A program made the position numbers and the translations under genes. The notes beneath the pieces were generated by a model. That model worked only from the letters and a program-made list of their open reading frames with translations, searched no databases and was not told where the DNA came from. 64,000 bases of DNA from a bacterium. Its GTDB lineage: Bacteria > Bacteroidota > Bacteroidia > Bacteroidales > Muribaculaceae. How positions within the stretch are numbered: the first letter of the stretch is position 1; each line of letters opens with the position of its first letter. Location: positions 62,001 through 126,000 of the forward strand of contig SFTJ01000008.1 in assembly GCA_004563195.1 (NCBI GenBank). Reading direction: 5' to 3'. Shown one piece after another: positions 54,966-64,000 of the stretch.

Positions 54966-54992
54966 ATGCGCCGTTTCATCGGCGTTTTTTCC
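54966..54992 (+). terminator. Terminator after the alcohol dehydrogenase gene
   Basis: CGCCG (54969-54973) with CGGCG (54980-54984), followed by TTTTTT. Its position just after 54953 supports that stop as the true gene end. Confidence 0.65.
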
Positions 54993-55167
54993 ATATTCAC
55001 CGATGTGCCGGCTGCCGAAAATCTACCGATTATTCCGCATACATTCTGCACATCGGTGATGTTTTTTGATGCCTCTTGCCTCCATGTGGCTCAATTTACA
55101 GTGAGATATTCACAATAAAACACCTCGTTTGCCGTTAATATTGTGATATACTATATACAACAAAAAG

Positions 55168-58100
55168 ATGCATAACATCACTACATATTGCAAACTATCG
55201 CTGCGGGCACTGGCAACAGCCGTGTTGCTCATGGCATCGCACTCGGCGGCGCGGGCATTCGATGCCGACACCTATGCCTCTGAGTCGAAACTCGCCTCGG
55301 GCCGATGGGTAAAGATAAGTCGCAAAGCGACCTCTCGAAATGGGGTTTCTTCGACATTAATAAAGTGAAAATCTACGGCTACGGCGGCGCTCCGCTTGCC
55401 GAAAGTCTGCGTCGAGAAGATATAATCGACGATTTGCCTGCCGTGCCTGTGGTGCGTAGCGGCAATCGCATCATTTTCTATGCTCAGGGCCACATTACCA
55501 AGGAACTGAACTCAAAAGGCGTGTTTGTGCCCGTGCAACACCCCTACGCCAATGCGGCTTATTATTTCGTTACCGAAAACGATTCTGATGATGCTGCATT
55601 TGCCACATCCGAAACGGCTGTAAATCCTTCGGCTGAAGTGGTCACATCTTTCACCGATATGACATTTCACGAAGTGGAATCATCATCAGCGGGCGAAACC
55701 GGCCGCCAACTCTTGGGCGAAGATTTCAAATACAATTCCTCTCAGAGCTTCAAATTCGACATCCCGGGATACATAGCCGGAAGCACCATTCGTGCCTACA
55801 CGGCATTTGCTTGCAGCACCTCGGCTTCGGCTAATCTCACTTTCAAATACAATGGCACGCAGCTGGCTAATGGCGAAGGCGACATTATCAGTCCTATTGT
55901 CAATTCTCACCAATTGATGCGTCTCAACTATAGCTTGAAGGAATTTCAACTCAACGATGCAAGCAATTTCACTTACACCATAGGTCTCGGCTATAGCGGC
56001 ACTCTCAAATTGGCTAACCTCGACTATATAGCCGTGAACTATCCTCGCAGCATTGCGCTCGCAAACGGTTCGCTGCTATTCAACCACTCTGCCAACACTG
56101 CGACCACCATCGTGGTAAGCGGAGCCAAAGCCGATACGCACATCTGGGATATCACCGACTCTGCCAATCCTATTGTCATCAAAACCGAAGCAGCCGACGG
56201 AGGCGTGAAATTTGCTCCAGTTGCCACCGGATTGCGCGAATATGCGGCTTTCGATGCCGATGCCAAATTTCCTGCACCGGTGTTCGTAGGTAATGTGTCA
56301 TCACAAAACATTCACGGCCAACCTACGCCCGATATGATAATCATCACGCCATCGGCATTTGCCGACCAGGCTCGCCGCGTGGCTGCCATTCACGAGCAAC
56401 GCGACAACATGCGTGTGCTTGTGCTTAATCAGGAGCTAATCTACAACGAGTTTTCATCGGGCACACCCGATGCTATGGCTTACCGCCGACTCTGCAAGAT
56501 GTTCTACGACCGCGGCACCGACGACGAAGGCCACCGTTTGGCTTATCTTTTGCTTTTCGGCGGCGGCTCGTTCGACAATCGCCAGCTAACCCTGTCGGTA
56601 AAGTCGAATTCGTTCCCTATGTTGCTCACCTATCAGTCGGTAGATAGTTCTAACGAGAGTTCGTCGTTCTGTTCCGATGACCTATTCGTGATGCTCGAGG
56701 ACAATGCTTCGGGATTTAACAACAAGTGTTCTATCGCCGTAGGCCGTATGCCGGCAAGGTCGTATTCGCAAGCACGAAACAATGTCGACAAACTTATTAA
56801 GTACATCAACAACACCGACCTTGGCTCATGGAAAGCCAATGTGATGATAGCAGCCGACGACCAAAACGATGGTGTACACATGGAACAAGCCGAATCGATT
56901 ATCAATCTATATACCCGCTACGGTGGAGAAAACAACATTTATAATCGCGTATACATCGATGCTTTCGACCTTACTACCTCGGGTAGCGGATTGGTGTCGG
57001 AAGGCGGCCGCAAACGATTCTACAATTGGCTCAACGAGGGCACCATGTGGCTCAGCTACATAGGCCACGCCAGCCCCACCGGGTGGACCGGCGAGAGTCT
57101 GCTCACCTACACCGACATCAACAGCCTATACAATCGCCGTTGGCCGTTTATATTTGCCGCCACTTGCGAATTTTCGCGCTTCGATGCCGGCAACACCTCG
57201 GGCGGCGAGATTATCTACAACAATCCTAATGGTGGTGCCATAGCCGAATTGTCGTCGACCCGACTGGCTTATATCCCCAACAACGGCGCACTCAACAATG
57301 CTGTGGCAAAATACGTTTTCCTTCGCGACGAAAACGGCGAGGTCCTCCCCATAGGCGAGATTGTGCGCAAAGGCAAAAACGACTTGATGAACGATGAAAA
57401 CAAATTGCGCTATGTGCTGTTTGGCGATCCTGCCATGCGTCTCACCATACCAAAATATGTGGCAGAAATCGAAACCATCAACGGCTACGACATCAATAGC
57501 GACGATATGCCCACTTTCCAAGCGCGACAGTCGCTCACTTTTACCGGAAAGATTGTCGACCTGAAGGGTAATCCCATCGACGACTTCAATGGCAAGGTGG
57601 TGTCTACTCTCTTCGATGCCGAAAAATCGGTAGAAACTCAGGGACACAGCGAACAATACGGCGAATTGTCGAAGCAAATTGTGTATCAAGAACGCGACAA
57701 CAAACTCGCCATCAACACCGACAATGTCACCAATGGCCGATTCTCTATTACCGTAACCATTCCAAGCGAAATAAGCCCCGAATCATACAACAACTACAGT
57801 CCGGCTCGCATCATGCTTTATGCCTACGACGAAACCACTCATCAAGAAGCCATGGGCTCTAATGAGCAATTCTATATCTATGGCTACGACGAAACCATAG
57901 AAAATGATTCGGAGGGTCCGGAGATTCGCGTGTTTGCCCTCAACACCGAATCGTTTGCCGATGGCGATGACATCAACGAGTCGCCGCTCGTGTTGGCTAA
58001 CGTTTTCGATAAGGACGGCATCAACTTCTCGACCGGTGGCATAGGTCACAACATCACCCTCCAACTCGACGAGAAGGTGACTTACAGCGACGTCGACCTC

Positions 58101-58574
58101 TATTACCGACCCGTGTTCGACCCCGACGGAAATGCCGGAACCATCAACTACCCGCTCAGCAATCTCACCGATGGCCAACACAGTTTGCGCCTCAAAGTGT
58201 GGGACGTTTTCGGCAATTCTTCGGAGAAAACCATTACTTTCAACGTGGTTAAAGGTTTGAAGCCCGAGATGCTCGATGTCTACACCACTGCCAACCCGGC
58301 CTCTACCGAAGCAGTGTTCTATGTGCAGCACAATCGCCCCGATGCGGTACTCAACATATCGCTGCAGGTGTTCGACCTTATGGGACGTCTCGTGTGGTCT
58401 ACTTCCGAAACCGGTAAGAGCGACCTCTACACATCGGCGCCTATCACCTGGAATCTTTGCGACAACAACGGCAACCGCGTGCCTCGAGGCATATATGTTT
58501 ACCGAGCTTCTATTATGTCGAACGGCATGACGCAATCATCTAAGGCTAAAAAACTCGCCGTTACCGGATATTAA
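55168..58574 (+). pseudogene. porU: Type IX secretion sortase PorU, frameshifted near the N-terminus
   Basis: PorU is the gingipain-like (C25) surface protease that removes sorting domains of T9SS cargo and attaches it to the cell. The signal peptide and N-terminus (MHNITTYCKLSLRALATAVL, then SESKLASGRWVKI) are read from 55168. At about 55317-55326 the frame breaks, and the rest (SDLSKWGFFDINKVKIYGYG onward) continues in another frame to 58574. A dozen or so residues expected between VKI and SDLSKWGF are missing. The catalytic His (SYIGHASPTGW) and Cys (FAATCEFSRFD) and the C-terminal domain (VFDLMGRLVW, PRGIYVYRASI) are intact. Probably functional in the organism if the gap is a sequence error. 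Confidence 0.85.
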
Positions 58575-58600
58575 TCATTCGGAGCATAACATCACCATAA

Positions 58601-58646
58601 CCCCTTGTCGATTTTCCCCCTTTCGGCAAGGGATTATTTATATTTC
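58601..58646 (+). terminator. Terminator after porU
   Basis: CCCTTGTCG (58602-58610) and CGGCAAGGG (58624-58632) pair with one mismatch, followed by ATTATTTATATTT. Confidence 0.6.
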
Positions 58647-58727
58647 CGCCTACCATTTTTAATTTTATTTAAAACATTTCTAAATAAAAACATTGTAACA
58701 AATAGCTCAAATACCAATAATTATCAC

Positions 58728-58735
58728 TACCTTTG
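58728..58735 (+). promoter_or_regulatory. Candidate -7 box of the His-rich protein / TonB receptor operon
   Basis: TACCTTTG; transcription would start near 58742. Confidence 0.5.
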
Positions 58736-58792
58736 CAGCGCAAAACAAAGATAAAGTATATATTTTTCACCAATCGACAACAAAGCACAAGC

Positions 58793-59149
58793 TTGAAGAA
58801 GTACGGCTCAAATATTACCACCGCACAACGCTCCATAGTGGCATTTTTGATTGCTATGGTGTGTGCACAATATTGCAGCAACACATTCTTCATGCACTCG
58901 CATGTTATCGACAACGAAATAGTTTGGCACTCTCACCCGTTTAAAGCCGCTCAGCACACCAAGGCAGATATCAACACCATCGCTTTGCTTAACCATGGGA
59001 TTTTCACTTGCGACACCTTTGAAATAGGCGTCGAGCCCTCGATTGTGGTGCTCTGCATTTTAATTTTGCCGCAAGTGGTGAAATCGGTGTCGCACCATGT
59101 GGCTTGCATCAGCCTCCGTGCCCCTCCTGCCTGTATTCAGCACATCTAA
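58793..59149 (+). CDS. Small His-rich envelope protein (HSH motif), start uncertain
   Basis: A protein of about 118 residues from a possible TTG at 58793; an ATG at 58857 is an alternative. One hydrophobic helix (SIVAFLIAMVCAQYCSNTFF) leads to a His-rich stretch (MHSHVIDNEIVWHSHPFKAAQHTK) that could bind a metal ion, and a second hydrophobic segment (PSIVVLCILILPQVVKS) follows. It resembles small HSHPF-type proteins that I recall upstream of TonB receptors in Bacteroidetes, which suggests a link to metal uptake. This is inference; no function is established. Confidence 0.6.
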   Translation: MKKYGSNITTAQRSIVAFLIAMVCAQYCSNTFFMHSHVIDNEIVWHSHPFKAAQHTKADINTIALLNHGIFTCDTFEIGVEPSIVVLCILILPQVVKSVSHHVACISLRAPPACIQHI

Positions 59150-59168
59150 GCAATTCCTCCTTCACACT

Positions 59169-59195
59169 CACTATGCCCATACTTGAGGCATAGTG
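59169..59195 (+). promoter_or_regulatory. Hairpin between the His-rich gene and the TonB receptor
   Basis: CACTATGCC (59169-59177) and GGCATAGTG (59187-59195) pair perfectly around a nine-base loop. The T-rich stretch only comes about 15 bases later, so it is a poor terminator; it may stabilise or attenuate the mRNA. Confidence 0.45.
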
Positions 59196-59239
59196 TCCCA
59201 CCTTATATTTATTTTTTCAACAATACAGGCTAAAATTAA

Positions 59240-61576
59240 ATGAGCAAAATATTATTTCTTATGCTGGCACTTATAGTGTCGGCGCAATCTACATTCGCTC
59301 GCGAAACTGCGAGCACATCCCTCACAACAAGTATCAACGAACCATTAACCGATGCTCACATTGTGGGCCACGTGGTGGATAAAAGCACAGGCGAACACTT
59401 GCCTTATATAACCATCCGACTGCTCAAAACCTCTATCGGCACTTCTACCGATGCCACCGGACACTTCTCTATGCGCAATGTGCCCGAAGGTAAATACGAA
59501 ATCGAGGCTTCGTGCATCGGCTATGTAAGTCTGGTTAAAAAGGTAACCGTTGTAAAAGGCCGCACATCCGAAATCAATTTCGATTTGGTGCCCGATGTGT
59601 TCGAATTTGAGCAAGTGGTGGTTACCGGCAATAAGAGTGAAGTGAAACGCCGCAACAGTTCATCGCTCATCGGCGTGGTTGGCGCTCAACTTTTCGACAT
59701 AGTGAGTGCTTGCAGTCTCGCCGACGGACTTAATTTCCAGCCGGGAGTTCGCGTGGAGAACGATTGTCAGAACTGTGGCTTCACTCAAGTGCGCATCAAC
59801 GGCCTCGACGGTCACTACTCGCAGATTCTTATGAACTCGCGCCCGGTGTTCTCTGCGCTTACCGGCGTGTATGGCCTTGAGCAGATTCCGGCCAATATGA
59901 TCGACCGCGTGGAAGTGATGCGTGGCGGCGGTTCGGCACTTTTCGGCTCGTCGGCTATCGGTGGTACCGTCAACATCATCACTAAGGACCCCATTACCAA
60001 TTCTGCCGAGGTGTCGCACTCGCTCACCTCGATAGGCATTTCGTCGGCGCTCGACAACAACACCACATTAAGCGCGTCAACCGTGGGAAACAACAACCGC
60101 ATGGGCATATTTATCTTCGGTCAAAACCGTGTTCGCCAAGGCTACGACCACGACGACGACGGTTACACCGAGATTCCGCAAATCAAAACTCAAACTTTAG
60201 GTTTCCGCAGCTTCTTGCGAACTTCCGACTTCACTAAACTCTCACTCGAATATCACGGCACACACGAATATCGCCGCGGTGGCGACCAAATCGATTTGCA
60301 ACCGCACCTTTCTAACGTAGCCGAACAGACCGACCACAATATTCATGCCGCCGACCTTTCGTTCGACCTTTGGGACGAAAATCACGTGAACCGTCTCAAT
60401 GCTTTTGCCTCGATGCAAAACACCAATCGCAACAGCTATTACGGCAGCGGCATGGACTTAAACGCCTATGGTCAAACCAAGGACATAGTGGTGGTGGCCG
60501 GCGCACAATACATTCACTCCTTCGGCAATCTGATATTTATGCCTGCCGAACTCACTGCGGGGTTGGAATATAACCACAATTATCTGCACGACGTGACTCT
60601 GGGCTACGACCACGATGTGGCACAAACCGTGAACATCTATTCGGGCTATTTGCAGAACGAGTGGCGCACCGACCGCTGGGGATTCCTCATCGGAGCTCGC
60701 CTCGACAAACACTCGCTCATCGACAATGTGATAGTGTCGCCCCGCGCCAACATCCGCTACAATCCGTCGAAGAATGTAAATCTGCGTCTCTGCTACTCCA
60801 CCGGCTTCCGCTCGCCCCAAGCCTACGACGAGGATTTCCACATTGCCATAGTTGGTGGCGACCGCGTGGTGACCGTGCTCGCCAACGATTTGCGTCAGGA
60901 AAAGTCGAATAGTGTGAGTGCTTCGGTCGACTTATATTACACCATCGGTGCGGTGCAAACCAATTTCTTGTTTGAGGGTTTCTACACCGACCTCAGCGAT
61001 GTGTTTGCACTTCGTCTGCTCGATGGCACCGACAGTAAGGGTAATCAGGTGCTTGAGCGCTACAACGGCTCGGGAGCCACCGTGTGGGGATTCACCGCCG
61101 AAGGCAAGGCTGTGTGGTCGTCGAAACTGCAGTCGCAAATGGGATTTACTTTCCAGCGAAGCCGATACAAGGAACTCGAATATTGGAGCGAAGACGAGAA
61201 TGTGCCACCCGTGAAGCGTCTTTTCCGCACCCCCGACACCTATGGATATCTCACCCTGAAGTATAACCCCACCAAACCTTTATCGCTTTCGATTAGCGGC
61301 ACTTACACGGGTTCGATGCTCGTGCAGCACCTCTGCGGCTCTAGCACCGACATCGATGTGGCTGTAGAAACTCCTTCGTTCTTCGATTGCGACTTCAAGA
61401 TTGGCTACGACTTCAAACTCATGAAATTTGCTTGCCTCGAAGTGAACTGTGGAGTGAAAAACATATTCAACAGCTTCCAAAACGACTTCGACCAAGGCGA
61501 ATTTCGCGACTCGGGATATATCTATGGCCCGATGATGCCGCGCTCCATATTTGCCGGAATTAAATTGAAAATATAA
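59240..61576 (+). CDS. TonB-dependent receptor (likely metal or siderophore type)
   Basis: A 778-residue outer-membrane receptor: a signal peptide (MSKILFLMLALIVSAQSTFA), a carboxypeptidase-like domain (HIVGHVVDKSTGEHLPYITI), and a plug with FEQVVVTGNKSE, INGLDGHYSQILMNSRPV, IPANMIDRVEVMRGGGSALF and GSSAIGGTVNIITKD. The barrel ends in a terminal FAGIKLKI. The plug is of the classic BtuB/FepA type rather than the SusC type. A CX2C (NDCQNCGF) lies in the plug. With the His-rich small protein upstream, metal or metal-chelate uptake is plausible. Confidence 0.88.
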   Translation: MSKILFLMLALIVSAQSTFARETASTSLTTSINEPLTDAHIVGHVVDKSTGEHLPYITIRLLKTSIGTSTDATGHFSMRNVPEGKYEIEASCIGYVSLVKKVTVVKGRTSEINFDLVPDVFEFEQVVVTGNKSEVKRRNSSSLIGVVGAQLFDIVSACSLADGLNFQPGVRVENDCQNCGFTQVRINGLDGHYSQILMNSRPVFSALTGVYGLEQIPANMIDRVEVMRGGGSALFGSSAIGGTVNIITKDPITNSAEVSHSLTSIGISSALDNNTTLSASTVGNNNRMGIFIFGQNRVRQGYDHDDDGYTEIPQIKTQTLGFRSFLRTSDFTKLSLEYHGTHEYRRGGDQIDLQPHLSNVAEQTDHNIHAADLSFDLWDENHVNRLNAFASMQNTNRNSYYGSGMDLNAYGQTKDIVVVAGAQYIHSFGNLIFMPAELTAGLEYNHNYLHDVTLGYDHDVAQTVNIYSGYLQNEWRTDRWGFLIGARLDKHSLIDNVIVSPRANIRYNPSKNVNLRLCYSTGFRSPQAYDEDFHIAIVGGDRVVTVLANDLRQEKSNSVSASVDLYYTIGAVQTNFLFEGFYTDLSDVFALRLLDGTDSKGNQVLERYNGSGATVWGFTAEGKAVWSSKLQSQMGFTFQRSRYKELEYWSEDENVPPVKRLFRTPDTYGYLTLKYNPTKPLSLSISGTYTGSMLVQHLCGSSTDIDVAVETPSFFDCDFKIGYDFKLMKFACLEVNCGVKNIFNSFQNDFDQGEFRDSGYIYGPMMPRSIFAGIKLKI

Positions 61577-61617
61577 CTTCTAAAAACTCTTCATAATGAT
61601 TCGATACCATAAAAACG

Positions 61618-61660
61618 AAAACCGACCCGGTGAGATGCCGAGTCGGTTTTATTATTGTTT
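61618..61660. terminator. Bidirectional terminator between the TonB receptor and DUF5020 genes
   Basis: AAAACCGAC (61618-61626) pairs with GTCGGTTTT (61642-61650), with an inner CGG/CCG, between convergent genes. Confidence 0.85.
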
Positions 61661-61676
61661 GTTTTGTTTCCTGTTC

Positions 61677-62399
61677 TTAGAATTTCACTTTTACAGCCAA
61701 TGTGGGGTTCACAAAGAAGCGAGTGCTATTGTTGGAATAGATGAAATTGTTGGAAATCTCGAATTCCGTACCCATCGACACCTTTTTAGTGAGATTAAAC
61801 CAAAGTTGCGGCTCGGTGATAAACACAAATCCCTTGGCGTTTTCTCCGACTTCGGCTTTATAGCCGTACCACAAGTCGGCAAAACCCGAGAATGTGAGTT
61901 TGTCGCCCGCAAAATTCACGCCCCACACTCCGGTGAGCTGTGCTCCCGACATAGCCGGAACACCATTGCCACCAAACACTTGGCGATACATCAACTGCAC
62001 CGACCATGTCTTTGAGAAATCTTGCGAATGTCCGTTGTAGGCAGCTCCTAACAATGCCACATGCTGAAATGCCGAAAATTCATTCAATCCGCCATCATAC
62101 TCCACGTGCACGGCAAAGGGTGAATTTTTCTTTATGTTAAATTCGCGTGCTATCTCGGTATAGGCTGTCACCGAACCATGGTTACGCATGTCAACATCTA
62201 CAAAATAAAACCACGAACCATAGTTATCGACCTTAAACTGCTCTAATGTCAATGTCACTTTAGGACGATTGGGTTCGGCTTCAGAATAAAGATGTCGACC
62301 CATGTCATAATGCAGCTGAATGTTTTGGGCACTCGATGTTTTCACCGCTAAAAGCATAGCTACAAGCATAGTAGCCTTTACAATTTTTGTAAATTTCAT
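61677..62399 (-). CDS. DUF5020 (Tsx-like) outer-membrane protein
   Basis: A 240-residue exported protein (signal peptide MKFTKIVKATMLVAMLLAVKTSSA) with the strand pattern of a small 12-strand barrel: IQLHYDMGRHLYSE, WFYFVDVDMRN, LTGVWGVNFAGDKLTFSGF and a terminal FFVNPTLAVKVKF. It matches DUF5020, related to the nucleoside channel Tsx. Probably a porin-like channel; the substrate is not known. A -7-like TATATTTG lies at 62433-62440 on the minus strand. Confidence 0.8.
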   Translation of the reverse strand: MKFTKIVKATMLVAMLLAVKTSSAQNIQLHYDMGRHLYSEAEPNRPKVTLTLEQFKVDNYGSWFYFVDVDMRNHGSVTAYTEIAREFNIKKNSPFAVHVEYDGGLNEFSAFQHVALLGAAYNGHSQDFSKTWSVQLMYRQVFGGNGVPAMSGAQLTGVWGVNFAGDKLTFSGFADLWYGYKAEVGENAKGFVFITEPQLWFNLTKKVSMGTEFEISNNFIYSNNSTRFFVNPTLAVKVKF

Positions 62400-62704
62400 A
62401 GTTCTTATAGAGTTTCTTAATATTCAAGGGTACAAATATAAGCACTTTTCTACACATTTCTCTCATAACACACCACATTTGCCCCCAACATGTCACCCGA
62501 AGCTCGATTTTCGCCATCACACTTTGCGCAAATCTCCTATCAAAACCTGCTACCCGAAATATGCGAAATAAGCCAATCGCTTCGGCAGATTTCAAAAAAT
62601 CGCCACAAGAATTGCGCCTTTAACCGATTTTCGTTATCTTTGTAGGTTGATAAATATATATACTACCTATCAGCATTTTATGGATAGTAGGAACTAAAAT
62701 AAAT
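62400..62704. other. Divergent intergenic region before rex
   Basis: It carries the DUF5020 -7 box (62433-62440, minus strand) and the rex promoter at 62612-62642. Nothing coding is evident. Confidence 0.5.
62612..62642 (+). promoter_or_regulatory. Promoter of rex
   Basis: TTG (62612-62614), 20 bases, TATCTTTG (62635-62642), 62 bases before the ATG. Confidence 0.6.
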
Positions 62705-63361
62705 ATGAAAACTGACGACAATAATATAATACGCCCCACACTCCCGGAGCCCACTCTTCGACGTTTACCGTGGTATTTGGCTTACGTTACACGACTCAAA
62801 CACGACAATGTGGAGTTCGTGTCGTCTACCCAGATTGCCAAGGAAATCAGCGTCGATGCCTCTCAGATTGCCAAGGACTTGTCGTTTTTGAGCATCAAGG
62901 GCAAAACACGCATCGGCTATGAGGTGGCTCAGTTGGAGCAGGAACTCACCGATTTCCTCGGGTTCAAGCAAGGCCACAATGCGTTTATGATTGGTGTAGG
63001 TAGCTTGGGTGGCGCCTTGATTCAAGATTCAGGTTTGATTCAATACGGATTGAACATCGTAGCCGGTTTCGACATCAACCCCAAACTCGTGGGAAAATCG
63101 ATTAATGGTGTGCCTATTTTCGATATCGCTCAGCTTGCCGAGCAACAACGCATCTATCAAGCATCTATTGCCATACTTGCCGTTCCTGTGGAATCGGCTC
63201 AAAATGTAACAAACCAAATAGTGGATGCCGGGTTGAAAGCAATATGGAACTTCACGCCATCGCGTATCCGCACCGACAATCGCATAGTGGTGCAAAACAC
63301 TTCGATTTATGCCCACTTGGCGCTGATGTACAATCGCATGAGTGTCAACGGCGAAAAATAG
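62705..63361 (+). CDS. rex: Redox-sensing transcriptional repressor Rex
   Basis: A 218-residue Rex protein, which binds DNA when the NADH/NAD+ ratio is low and lets go when NADH binds, controlling fermentation and respiration genes. The N-terminal winged helix is PTLRRLPWYLAYVTRL-like with SSTQIAKEISVDASQIAKDL and IKGKTRIGYEV. The Rossmann part has the nucleotide loop IGVGSLGGAL and AGFDINPKLVGK, and the C-terminal SIYAHLALMYNRM helix. Full length. The FAH-family gene follows after 48 bases. Confidence 0.93.
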   Translation: MKTDDNNIIRPTLPEPTLRRLPWYLAYVTRLKHDNVEFVSSTQIAKEISVDASQIAKDLSFLSIKGKTRIGYEVAQLEQELTDFLGFKQGHNAFMIGVGSLGGALIQDSGLIQYGLNIVAGFDINPKLVGKSINGVPIFDIAQLAEQQRIYQASIAILAVPVESAQNVTNQIVDAGLKAIWNFTPSRIRTDNRIVVQNTSIYAHLALMYNRMSVNGEK

Positions 63362-63409
63362 ACTTTGCTTGCAGTCGTAATTTTTTTATTACACTTCGAA
63401 ATAACAGAA

Positions 63410-63979
63410 ATGAAAGTTTTAGCATTAAATAGCAATTACCCGTCGCTGAGCACCGTATGCGACAAGAAAGTATTTCTGATGGCAGACTCTTCGCTGGCTA
63501 AAAGCGGCAAACCTTGGTTCTTGCCCGAATATGCCGAGAGTTTTGCCTATCGCCCGCATTTGGTGTTCAGAGTGGGCCGTCTCGGTAAAAACATTGCCCG
63601 CCGATTTGCTCATCGATACATCGATGCAGTGACAATAGGTGCCTCGGTGGAAGCTTCGCCTATGCCCGACAGCGCCATAGCAAATGCTTTCGACGGAGCT
63701 GCCATGATAGGCGATTTTATCCCTATCGAAGAGATTCCCGACATCAACAACATTACCGGAATGATGGGTGTCGACGGCGGCGAAACCACTTCGCTATGCT
63801 CGGCTGATATGATTTGCAAAATCGACGAAATCATCGAATATTTAAGCCAATATTTCACTTTCAAGATTGGCGACATCATTTATTCGGGATTCGGCACCGA
63901 AGCTGTTACGCTCGCCATCGACCAGGTGCTGCGCGGCAGCATCAACGGCAAAGAGGTGCTTAACATCAAAGTGAAATAA
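63410..63979 (+). CDS. Fumarylacetoacetate hydrolase (FAH) family protein
   Basis: A 189-residue protein starting MKVLALNSNYPSLSTVCDKK. It has the short FAH/2-keto-4-pentenoate hydratase-like fold seen in Bacteroidetes: PHLVFRVGRLGKNIARRFAHRYIDAVTIGAS, FDGAAMIGDF, and the C-terminal FKIGDIIYSGF. The typical metal-binding acidic residues of the longer hydrolases are not obvious, so the activity is unsure. An earlier in-frame start at 63365 is possible but starts in poorly coding sequence. It follows rex and could be co-transcribed. Confidence 0.8.
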   Translation: MKVLALNSNYPSLSTVCDKKVFLMADSSLAKSGKPWFLPEYAESFAYRPHLVFRVGRLGKNIARRFAHRYIDAVTIGASVEASPMPDSAIANAFDGAAMIGDFIPIEEIPDINNITGMMGVDGGETTSLCSADMICKIDEIIEYLSQYFTFKIGDIIYSGFGTEAVTLAIDQVLRGSINGKEVLNIKVK

Positions 63980-64000
63980 TCGCATAAAATCAAACGAAAT

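Noticed and set aside
1..64000. CRISPR arrays, insertion sequences, prophage genes, attachment sites
   Set aside because: I saw no regularly spaced repeats, transposase or integrase motifs, or flanking inverted repeats.

Overview
The window looks like chromosomal DNA of a gut-type Bacteroidales bacterium, perhaps Muribaculaceae-like; the family assignment is a guess. The evidence is the Bacteroidetes promoter style (a -7 box TAnnTTTG, sometimes with TTTG or TTG 19-21 bases upstream), weak ribosome binding sites, several TonB-dependent receptors with carboxypeptidase-like N-termini, lipoproteins, type IX secretion parts (a PorU-like sortase and cargo with C-terminal sorting domains), and Bacteroidales families such as DUF3078, DUF5020, DUF349 and START-like. 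I saw no phage, insertion sequence, CRISPR array or rRNA. One tRNA gene, Gly(CCC), is present.

Layout. 1-2284: 5' part of parC on the minus strand. 2559-9109: a compact RiPP-type cluster with two small precursor peptides sharing a double-glycine-like leader, a radical SAM/SPASM maturase, an outer-membrane beta-barrel receptor and a peptidase-C39 ABC exporter. 9278-23041: mostly housekeeping genes (glyS, FKBP lipoprotein, galM, DUF349, DJ-1, apbE, lptG-like, START-like, pta-ackA, TlpA-like thioredoxin). 23232-26852: a conserved unknown gene, then rplM-rpsI-rpsB-tsf with a structured leader before rpsB. 26986-29863: two FdtA-like cupins, a DegT aminotransferase and murI. 29872-33750: HD protein, sodium:solute symporter, K+ channel, YiiX-like lipoprotein. 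33973-41251: a large secreted protein, a TonB-dependent receptor and a purple-acid-phosphatase-like enzyme. 41725-43442: GGGtGRT protein with an IscU-like scaffold. 44750-45760: tRNA-Gly and an HTH/DUF2975 pair. 45857-53482: C10 peptidase, aquaporin, C1-type aminopeptidase, two unknown secreted proteins and DUF3078. 53879-58574: a YqhD-like alcohol dehydrogenase and porU. 58793-63979: a His-rich small protein with a TonB receptor, DUF5020, rex and a FAH-family protein.

The candidate new system is the RiPP cluster. Its two precursors share the leader pattern ELLSxSELYEIKAG, which fits C39-type processing, but have unrelated cores. One core carries two tandem CX3CX2C cysteine modules. The other is a short, Cys-free hydrophobic tail in a 38-codon gene that is easy to miss.

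The other notable pattern is that three genes (rpsB, the yqhD-like gene and porU) each carry one short internal deletion that shifts the frame, while family-like sequence continues on the other side. rpsB is essential, so consensus or assembly error is the likeliest cause. All three should be treated as probably intact in the living organism until reads are checked.
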